A DNA stretch of 64,000 nucleotides. It comes from Datisca glomerata. Its lineage: Eukaryota > Streptophyta > Magnoliopsida > Cucurbitales > Datiscaceae. This document shows, piece by piece, positions 56,510 to 64,000 of this stretch. A model generated the notes under the pieces. The model did not search any database, was not told the origin of the DNA, and saw only the letters and a list, made by a program, of their open reading frames with translations. Within the stretch, counting starts at the first letter, position 1. Each line of letters opens with the position of its first letter. The stretch is from the NCBI GenBank assembly GCA_003255025.1, contig QANY01000261.1:2763390-2827389 (forward strand), written 5' to 3'. Made by a program: the position numbers and the translations under genes.

Positions 56510-56945
56510 TGGGAAGTGCAGAGAAATATGTGAAATGGTGCAGAATTTGCCAAGTATCTAAAGGTTCTTCCACTAATGCAGGATTATATATGCCCTTGCC
56601 AGTCCCTTCTCAACCTTGGGTGGATATAGTGTGGATTTTATGTTGGGACTACCTCGCACGCAGAGAGGTAATGATTCCACCTATGTTGTTGTGGATTGTT
56701 TCTCTAAGATGGTTCATTTCATCCCTTGCAAGAAAACTATTGATGCTATTCATGTGGCACAATTATTTTTTCGTGAGATATATCGTCTACATGGGCTGCA
56801 TGCTTCTATTTTTTCTGATAGAGATACCAGATTTCTTAGTCATTTTTGGCACAGCTTATGGAAGATGGTTAATACACAATTCAATTTTAGTAGTGCTTAT
56901 CATCCTCAAACGGATGGACAGACTGAGGTGGTCAACAGGTCTATC
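56510..56945 (+). pseudogene. gypsy integrase core (relic A)
   Basis: [20 protein letters not shown] and [11 protein letters not shown] give the CxxC end of the zinc region and the approach to the core. After a frameshift at about 56625 come [50 protein letters not shown] and [15 protein letters not shown]. The D, D, E triad (VVVD, SDRD, GQTE) is intact. Homology stops after NRS at about 56945. Confidence 0.88.
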
Positions 56946-57622
56946 GTTCATTTGAAAAAATGGAAACCCTTCAGTAATAATATAATAATGCCACTCATTT
57001 TAATTTGGTTTGTAGCTCCAGAATGTTTCCATTTATGCTCCTACCTATTATCTGGAACCTCTGAAATTATTTCAATATTGGACCTTATACCCATTAGAAG
57101 TTACTAAATGGAGCTAAATGTCCAGTCCAAGCCAAGGAGCTTACTCTAAACATTCTATTGAAAAACCAAATGTGTAACAATTCTCACGGTCCCGAATAAA
57201 AATATAAGAATTAAATATGTTTTCGAACCCTCTCTTTAAACCATTTCTTCTTACCCTTTTTCAAATTGGATAAATGTCGTTGGTACCGGATTCAAAGGAT
57301 TAGTGTACCATTTGAGGCCTATGAGTTCTAGTCTCAATAAGAAAGCTACTTCTCCAGGAATCGAATTTCGAATTCAGTATTAAAAATTACAATAGATTAT
57401 TCAATTCAAATCGAAGCAATTGGAAATTCACAAGGTAAAGAACTAAAATCGGAAAGTCTATCTTTTCGTTGGTCGAAGCAAGAAAAATATTTCAAATCAC
57501 AAGTTTGTCTATGAAGAGCAGATCCAATAAGTAAGGTTTGGAAAAATCCCTTCTTTATCTCTCATTTTTTTCATAAAAAAAACTTCTTAAACTCATGTTT
57601 CTATAATCAATTCGGTCCCCTG
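56946..57622. other. insertion of unknown origin in integrase A
   Basis: About 680 bp separate VVNRS from GNPLHCLVGEHVKSW, which are adjacent in relic B (NRSLGNLLRCLVGEH). The inserted sequence is moderately AT-rich with mixed content, and has no obvious terminal repeats. No frame resembles a known protein. An organellar origin was considered but not supported. Confidence 0.6.
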
Positions 57623-57624
57623 AT

Positions 57625-58260
57625 CTGGGCAATCCGTTGCATTGTTTGGTTGGCGAACATGTGAAGAGTTGGGACCATAAATTGTGTTTGGCATAGTTTG
57701 CTCATAACCATGCAGTCAATCGCAGTACCGGTTTCAATCCTTTTCAGGTGGTTTATTCGAACCAACTGAAGGGACCACTCAATTTGATGGTTTTACCGAG
57801 TAAATTGAAGGTCCACGGCAAGGCAGAAGAGTTCATAGTGCTGTTCATGATAACATGTGTTCAGCAAATGCACGATATAAATAAGATGCTAATTAGAAGC
57901 GCATACATGTGGATTTTGAGGTTCGGGATTTCGTGTGAGCAATCCTGACTAAGGATCGCTTTTCAGTTGGTGACTACAACAAGATGTCTGCCAAGAAGAT
58001 TGAACCTATCGAGATTATTGAGAAGATCATTCTAAACACCTATCGGTTGAAGTGCCTAGCCACATTCGTACCGCTTATGTGTTCAATGTTAAACATCTGA
58101 TTTCCTTCCACGGTGATTCTTCTAATGATGATACGACTGCAAATTCGAGGTCAAATTTTCTCTGCCCTGGGGAGAATGATGTGGATGGTGTAGCGTTGAA
58201 GTTTTTGGAGTCAATGGATTGTCGCACGCGCAGTCCACTTTCCGGAGACCATAACTTTTG
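57625..58260 (+). pseudogene. gypsy integrase C-terminal region (relic A)
   Basis: GEHVKSWDHKLCLA, then FAHNHAVNRSTGFNPFQVVY, GPLNLMVLPSKLKVHGKAE, later IRTAYVFNVKHLISFHGDSS, SRSNFLCPGENDVDG and a stop at 58259. These are the last blocks of this gypsy Pol. No chromodomain is visible. Stops and shifts are frequent in the middle. Confidence 0.82.
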
Positions 58261-58465
58261 ACTCAGGTTGACTCACATGACCTATAAGATATCAAATCAG
58301 TGTTCGTTCAGAGATATATTTGTATGATTGGGTGTACCCATTATAGTTCGGTTTCAGGCACCAAAATGTCCTTTTAAGCACTTTTAGAGGCCTAAAAGCT
58401 ATTTTTGCAAGTTTTAAACATTTTTTGTAATTTAACATTTCTTTTATGTTTAGGGTTTTCTGAGA

Positions 58466-59191
58466 CAGTTTACATAACTGCACTACAGGATGAGTCCCAA
58501 TGTGCATGAGGAGTTGCGCAGACATGTCGAAAATACTTGTTGGCCAAGGGGCATATCAGAGAGAGTATGGATGCATGTGATGTACCAGCCTTATTCACGC
58601 CCAAGAAAGATGGTTCTTGGTGAATGTGTGTCGATAGTAACAAAATTATTGTTAGGTATCAGTGTCTTATTCCTAGCTTGGATGATTTATGAGATCAGAT
58701 TAGTGGATCTACCATGTTCACCAAATTTGATTTAAAGAGAGGTCACTACCCGATTCGGGTTAAGCCTGGGGATGAGTGGAAAATAGCTTCTAAAACCCAC
58801 GAGGGGTTGTATGAGTAGTTTGTGATGCCATTTAGGTTGTCTAATGCCTCTAGCACATTTATGCGCGTGATGAATCAGTTGTTGAGGCCTTTTATTGGCA
58901 GATTTGTGGTAGTATATTTTGATGATATTCTGGTTTATGATACTAACTCTGAAGAACATATGCAGCATGTTAGAGAGGTTTTAGTTGTGCTCCGCATGGA
59001 ACAGTTTTATGCAGCAAAGAAGAAGTGCGTGTTTATGACCCCATAGGTGTTATTTTTGGGGTATGTAGTTTTTGGAGATGGATTGCAGGCAGGTGAGGCT
59101 AATGTTAAGGTAGTGAAACAATGGCCAAGACAAACAACAACTACTGAAGTCAGGAGTTTTCATGGCCTTGCGTCTTTTTATAGGCGTTTTA
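58466..59191 (+). pseudogene. gypsy reverse transcriptase (relic B)
   Basis: [17 protein letters not shown] opens the RT. In shifting frames follow [35 protein letters not shown], then [39 protein letters not shown] and SFHGLASFYRRF. The catalytic YFDD is intact at about 58917. A TAG replaces Trp before FVMPF (58817) and another stop precedes VLFLGYV (59043). The text is cut at the second-last codon of YRRFIP by the solo LTR. Confidence 0.9.
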
Positions 59192-60121
59192 TGTTGGAAA
59201 AATGAATCGTATATATTTTTCAATAAAACGAAAATAAACGCGACGCAACGGTTTCTAAAATAAAATTTTTTATTGAAAACTCTTTTCAATCAGGATTCAT
59301 TATATATTTATATATTAAATCAAAGACATACATAGATAAGAATCATATACCTCTTTACTCTATATCAAGCGTCATCGCAAACCAATGATCCCGCTTTCTC
59401 ATGAACAACGGACTTCGAGATCCACACCAAGATCTTTCAAGCTAATCCTCAAACACACTAGGATGTGTGTGTAAACATAGAATAATTCAAATACACTTTT
59501 TTTCATCTCTAGATGTACTCAACACATGAGATCTAGAGATTTACTGAGAATGATTAATTTAGTGAAACAATCCTGTAAGAGAATAATATGATTATTCTTT
59601 CAGAATTTTTTATTAACTTTTTAATTACAGAGAGAATTCACCCTGATAGCAATTGTGTTCTCAACTCTTTATCAATATTGAGGCCAATAGAATAATATCT
59701 ATATATTTTCTAGATAAAGACATATCAGATTTTTAGGGATAAACTGAAAATAATATTTAATTTCAAAATTACCATTACAGTGGGACCCACTATAATTTGT
59801 GCACAACTGCAGTGCCACACGGCACTACAGTTTCCGTGAGCTATCATAATGCCTCACGACATTACAGTAGTTCATGTCAATCTACGATTCCCAATCAGTG
59901 ATTGACATATGGCAATTACTACGAATTAAATATTGATTTTAATCAGATAAATATATAAATATCAGTTAATTCAAAAATTACATACCTGATTATTCATATC
60001 AACTAACTTATCTGTTAGTTTACAAATAATAAAATTATTATCTAATAATAATTTCTAATTTCACAAATTAGATATTCTATCTCATTTATCGATAATTAAA
60101 AAATTAATCGCTATAATTATT

Positions 60122-60169
<48 letters not shown>

Positions 60170-61303
60170 TTTCGAAATTTATATATAAATAATTCAATTA
60201 ATTAATTCTTAATTCATTAATAACACATAATTATTTCGTAATTACGTACTTGCCCTAGAATAAAAATTCATTTGCAAGCCATTTCTTTTTTCATGTCTTG
60301 AAATATTCACACCCTAGATTGCATAGTACAGAGGTGACTTGAGGACCATGGACCTATAATCTTAAGCTCCTATAAACCAGATTATTAATTAAACTCTTTA
60401 ATTAAATAATCTTATTTACTAATTCTATTATTACTCCACTATAAATATGAAATTTTACTCTTAGAGATTATAGAATGTCTTTACAGAGTATTTTTATGTA
60501 GTCCGTTGATATAATCATTTCACGTAGTTCTGTCCTTCACTTATTGGTTTAAAAATGGTCAAAATTAATGTTTTACTCTTCTAATTATTCATTAATCTTT
60601 AACTACCATTAATTCACTAGTGAATGGCTAATTTATAATTGTATTATAAATTTGAGCTAAATAACCATTTAATTCCATAATTAACACTTAAGGTAACCAA
60701 TATACGATCCGTTAGGAAAGCTTGGATCCCAAATCTTGTAAGATCATGTTTCCAGCCATCCATATCATTGAATCTTCAAAATAAAAGTCACTAACTTGTT
60801 TTACAAAACAAACCTTAACGAGTGAATCGAAAAATTCAGTAGACATGTAGAGGAGTTCATGACTACTCAAAATTCAGACTTACCTACATATGATCGTCAG
60901 ATTGATGTGTATTAAATTTTTATGATAAATGGTATGTTAATAAAGATATTAATTCATATCGGTCAATTAATATATAAAGTACATTCACTAAGATGTTTAT
61001 CAACATCAATGATCCAGATCTAGATCACAGGCATTCATAATGCTTAGTGAGCCGTACCAGCAGCCATTTATTAAAGATTTCATACTTTAATATGTTGCTG
61101 ACATTTTAATTATTCATTATCTATGATCTTAATCCTCTCGCACTAATACAAGATCATAGTCTCATTAATGAATATGAAGTTTTCAGATATTCATATAAGT
61201 TATTCAACAAAAATTTAAAAGAACAATTATAAGAAAAATATAATTTAATTAAATTTCATATTAAAATGTCAATATTCATGTTATGAGGGCATAACCCCCA
61301 ACA
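59192..61303 (-). mobile_element. solo LTR, Angela/BARE-like copia (copy 2)
   Basis: 2.1 kb with TGTTGG and CCAACA ends; in element sense it begins TGTTGGGGGTTATGCCCTC. It interrupts gypsy B within YRRF/IPHF. The flanks TTTTA (59187-59191) and ATTTA (61304-61308) differ at one base, the expected 5-bp target duplication. It is homologous throughout to 36554-38692. It contains an (AT)n(GT)n microsatellite (about 60123-60167) absent from copy 1. No internal domain is present. Confidence 0.88.
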
Positions 61304-61685
61304 ATTTATCCCTCATTTCAACAGTATTATGGTGTTGATTACTGATTGCATGAAGGGGAGTAAGTTTACATGGATTGATGAGGCAGAATCAGCATTTTGA
61401 TCGATTAAGGAATGTCTTACCACTTCACCGATTTTAGTGTTCCCAGAGTTTGCACAATCATTTGAGTTACTCACCGATGCTTCTAAGGTTGGGATTGGGG
61501 CAGTAGTGAGTCAGAATCATATACGAGTGGCCTACTTCAATGAGATGTTGTCCGGTGCCAAAATCAGATTCAGCATATGACGTTGAGTTTTATGCAATAG
61601 TACAGGCAGTAAAACATTGGCGAAATTACCTGTTTCACATGGAATTTTATGCAGTAGTACAGGAGCCAAAAACATTGGAGTTTTA
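61304..61685 (+). pseudogene. gypsy RNase H (relic B)
   Basis: Resumes directly after the solo LTR: PHFNSIMVLITDCMKGSKFT, WIDEAESAF, a stop, IKECLTTSPILVFPEFA, then FELLTDASKVGIGAVVSQN (TDAS with the first catalytic Asp) and VAYFNEMLSGAKIR. At about 61600-61680 a phrase is duplicated (GAATTTTATGCAGTAGTACAG-like text) and the remaining RNase H and integrase zinc region are deleted. Confidence 0.87.
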
Positions 61686-61689
61686 TACA

Positions 61690-62297
61690 TCTATGTTGTT
61701 GTAGATTGCTTCTCTAAGATGGTTCATTTTATTCCTTGCAAGAAAACTATTGTTGTTGTTAATGTGGCACAATTATTTTTTCGTGAGATATATCGTCTAC
61801 ATGGAATGCCTACTTCGGCTGTTTTTGATAGAGATATCATGTGTCTTAGCCATTTCTAGCATATCTTGTGGAAGATGGTCAATACATAGCTCAATTTTAC
61901 TAGTGCATATCATTCTCCAACGGATGGACAAACTAAGGTTATTAATCGGTCTCTGGGCAATCTTTTACGTTGTTTGGTTGGTGAACATGTCAAGAGTTGC
62001 GATCAGAAACTATGTCAGGCAGAGTTTGCTCATAACCATGCAGTCAGTCGCAGTACAGGGTTCAATCCTTTTCAGGTAGTTTATTCGATCCAGCTGAGGG
62101 GGCCACTCGATTTGATGGCTTTACCAAGTAAGTTGAAGGTCCACGGAAAAGCAGCAGATTTCGTAACTAGATTGTAAGATGTTCATAGGGAAGTTCATGA
62201 CCATTTACGTTCAGCAAATGCACAGCATAAACAGGATGCTGACCAAAAATGGAGACATGTGGAGTTTGAGGTTGGAGATTTTGTGTGCACGTCCAAA
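61690..62297 (+). pseudogene. gypsy integrase core (relic B)
   Basis: [83 protein letters not shown], then FQVVYSIQLRGPLDLMALPS. The third catalytic residue is replaced: GQTK here against GQTE in relic A. Compared with relic A there is no 680-bp insertion. The text stops at 62297, where a MITE interrupts. Confidence 0.88.
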
Positions 62298-62305
62298 CTA
62301 AGAAT

Positions 62306-62737
62306 TATGGGTGTTCACGGTGCGGTTCGATCAGTTTTTTATGAAAACCAAACCGAAACTTTAGTTCGGCAATAAAACTGAACTGAACTGAACCATTCAT
62401 GTCAAAAGAACTTAACTGAACTGAACCATGAGTTTTGGTTCAGTTTGATTAGATTCGATTCTTCAGTTTGGTATTATTAATTAAAAATCATTTTTTAAAT
62501 CATTTTTAAATAATATTATTGAAAAAAATAATATAAAATCAAAGTTTTGTTTCGGTTCGGTTCAATTTTATATGAAATTATATATAAAAATAAAAAATAA
62601 TATAAATTTAATGTTTCGGTTCGGTTCAAAAACACCAAACCTTTTCCAAAACTTCAGTTTCACCATTTTCTCAAACCGAACACATATAAAGAACCTACCG
62701 AACTGGTCTTGGTTCGGGACAATTTTGAACACCCCTA
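62306..62737. mobile_element. hAT-type MITE inserted in gypsy B
   Basis: The left end TATGGGTGTTCA and right end TGAACACCCCTA are terminal inverted repeats of the TAGGGGTGT hAT class. The flanking octamers CTAAGAAT (62298-62305) and CTAAGGAT (62738-62745) match 7 of 8. Removing the element and one octamer restores LTKDHFSIGDYNK, the reading of relic A at the same place. It carries GGTTCGGTT/AACCGAAC-type internal repeats and no protein. Confidence 0.9.
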
Positions 62738-62745
62738 CTAAGGAT

Positions 62746-63051
62746 CATTTTTCAATTGGTGATTACAACAAGTTTTCTACCAAGAAGATTGGACCTGACG
62801 AGGTTGTCGAGAAGATCAATCCAAATGCCTACAAGTTGAAGCTGCCTAGCAACATTCGTACTGCTAATGTGTTCAATGTTAAACATTTGATTCCTTTCTA
62901 TGATGACCCTTCTGATGATTATGCTACTACAAATTCGAGGTTGAATTTTCTCTACCCTGGGGAGAATAATGCACACGGTGTAACTTTAGAATTTTTAGAG
63001 CTAATGGATCGTGGCATGCACAAGTCAACTTTCGAAGGGTGTAACTTTTGA
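62746..63051 (+). pseudogene. gypsy Pol C-terminus (relic B)
   Basis: HFSIGDYNKFSTKKIGPDEV, VEKINPNAYKLKLPSNIRTA, NVFNVKHLIPFYDDPSDD, SRLNFLYPGENNAHGVTLEF and then a stop after EGCNF. This is the end of the polyprotein and is fully open here. It aligns with 57960-58260 of relic A. Confidence 0.88.
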
Positions 63052-63400
63052 CTCGGGTTGAATCACGTGACCCGTAAGATATCAAATAAAAGTTTATTCA
63101 GATATCTCCATGTGTGCCGAGGTTTGCTTGTTGCAGCCTAGTTTTGGGCCCAAAAATACTGTTTTAAGCACTTTCAGAGGTCTGAAAGTTATTTTGGTCG
63201 TAATTTTAGGTTTTTTCATAATTTTCCATCTCTTTTAATTTTAGGATTTTTAGAACAGTATAAATTCATCTTTATTCGGTTGTTTCGACAGTTTTGATAT
63301 TTTTAGGAGAAATCATTCTCATTTTATTCCAATTTTCAGTATTCTTTGTGAATCAACGAAATTGTTGCTTAAATCATTATAATCTTAGGATTCAACAGTT
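63052..63400 (+). other. 3' untranslated end of gypsy B
   Basis: ACTCGGGTTGAATCACGTGAC, then AGATATCAAAT, GTTTTAAGCACTTTCAGAGG and TTTTAGG correspond to 58262-58460 of relic A. The LTR start and the far end of the element were not identified. Confidence 0.55.
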
Positions 63401-63901
63401 TTGGAAGATCAATTACTGGTAATCGTGCGTGAGTCAACAATTTTTTATATTGTTAGAATTTTTTTAGGATTCCCTATATATCAATTTCTCTTAAAATAGT
63501 TTTAAAAAATTATAAATTTGAAGAAAGATTATGGAAATGAAAAAGAAATATTGACATGCTTCTGTTTTAATTCTTCTTATTTTTTTTCCTTTTATTTTTT
63601 TGGTGGGGGGAGGGCAAAGGGTTCTCGCCACATCCTGGATACTATTTGATTCTGCGTCTTTTTTTTTCCTGGTGTTCATAGTGACCTCTCATATAACAAC
63701 TTTGAAATAAGAAATTCAATGGCTTTAGGCTGTCAACAAGGGAAAGTGTAAGAATGCTTTTCAAACTTGAGATTTCTTTATCGTTTCAAATAACCAAGGC
63801 TTGGTTTTGTTCTTTTCATTACAATATCACCTTTTGCATGATACTATTATACTTGCCATTGTCAGTGAAACCGTTTTGTGTTTGAGAGCACATCGTTGTC
63901 T
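63401..63901. other. intergenic DNA, no gene seen
   Basis: Poly-T and poly-A rich with one G-run (GGTGGGGGGAGGG at 63602). It may include the rest of the gypsy LTR. Confidence 0.45.
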
Positions 63902-64000
63902 CATTATAAGAAAATATGTCTACGGCGATGGTTATTCGAGTCTACGGCGATGATTTATAACCACCGGCATCGATACGGCGACGGTTGGAGAACCGTCAGG
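63902..64000 (+). mobile_element. CACTA (En/Spm) transposon terminus, cut by window end
   Basis: CATTATAAGAAAATATGTC differs at one base from the CACTATAAGAAAA-type terminal repeat of plant CACTA elements. It is followed by the subterminal motif TACGGCGAYGG at 63920, 63943 and 63973 and by ACCGTC near the end. Short repeated ACGGCGACGG-like motifs close to the end are typical of this superfamily. The rest lies outside the window. Confidence 0.65.

Larger units (their letters stand above)
56496..58465 (+). mobile_element. gypsy relic A: integrase, C-terminal pol and 3' end
   Basis: Contains the zinc region and catalytic core of integrase (56500-56945), a foreign 680-bp insertion, then the rest of integrase (57625-58260) and a 3' untranslated part homologous to that of relic B. 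RT and RNase H are missing. It starts abruptly at the SAUR fragment and ends abruptly at the RT of relic B. Confidence 0.8.

Noticed and set aside
57180..57620. Plastid or mitochondrial DNA insertion
   Set aside because: The texture resembled organelle sequence at first sight, but I could match no organellar gene in any frame, so no call is made.

Overview
The window is repeat-rich nuclear DNA of a flowering plant, probably a eudicot. It is AT-rich, has spliced gene relics, and almost every recognisable coding stretch belongs to a plant transposable element or is a broken gene fragment. There is no bacterial-style operon, no rRNA or tRNA gene, and no complete cellular gene that I would trust. 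The nearest to an intact cellular gene is a 206-codon BIG GRAIN 1-like frame at 53.1-53.8 kb, and it is truncated relative to its family.

Layout, left to right. 0.7-1.5 kb: 5' part of a LINE (ORF1 tail and endonuclease start). 1.8-7.7 kb: complete but decayed Ty1/copia element on the minus strand, with two LTRs of about 500 bp, PBS, PPT, gag, protease, integrase, RT and RNase H. 7.7-16 kb: AT-rich intergenic DNA with small relics (a LINE-type RNase H, a copia RNase H) and local tandem repeats. 16.2-18.1 kb: a 5'UTR-like exon followed by four decayed but correctly spliced exons of APC1 (anaphase-promoting complex subunit 1). 18.3-30.1 kb: a large Ty3/gypsy Tat/Ogre-type element with long LTRs (3.2 and 2.3 kb), a tRNA-Arg-type PBS, a decayed gag, no recognisable pol, and a tandem repeat of about 74 bp before the 3' LTR. 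32-33.5 kb: relic of a Ulp1-transposon-type gene. 33.6-36.6 kb: gag, leader, PBS and LTR of a second copia element on the minus strand, interrupted by a 2.1-kb solo LTR (36.55-38.69 kb).

39.3-41.6 kb: FAR1-type MULE transposase relic (minus). 41.9-42.3 kb: hairpin-rich tandem repeats. 43.0-47.4 kb: multi-exon plant-mobile-domain (PMD) gene relic (minus), split by an Athila gypsy fragment (LTR, PBS, gag start; 44.1-45.7 kb). 48.2-49.6 kb: minisatellites arranged as direct and inverted blocks. 50.07-50.57 kb: hAT MITE. 51.6-53.0 kb: two arrays of about 22-bp palindromes flanking a GRF zinc-finger relic. 53.1-55.2 kb: BIG GRAIN 1-like frame and an RPL23A fragment. 56.35-63.4 kb: a SAUR fragment abutting two head-to-tail gypsy relics (A and B). 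B is interrupted by a second copy of the 2.1-kb solo LTR (59.19-61.30 kb) and by a second hAT MITE (62.31-62.74 kb). The last 100 bp look like the end of a CACTA transposon.

The useful biology is the nesting order and the unusual repeat architecture: palindromic arrays, foldback blocks and captured or decayed gene exons. I found no functional multi-gene system. Domain calls come from reading translations against remembered family consensus; no database search was run.
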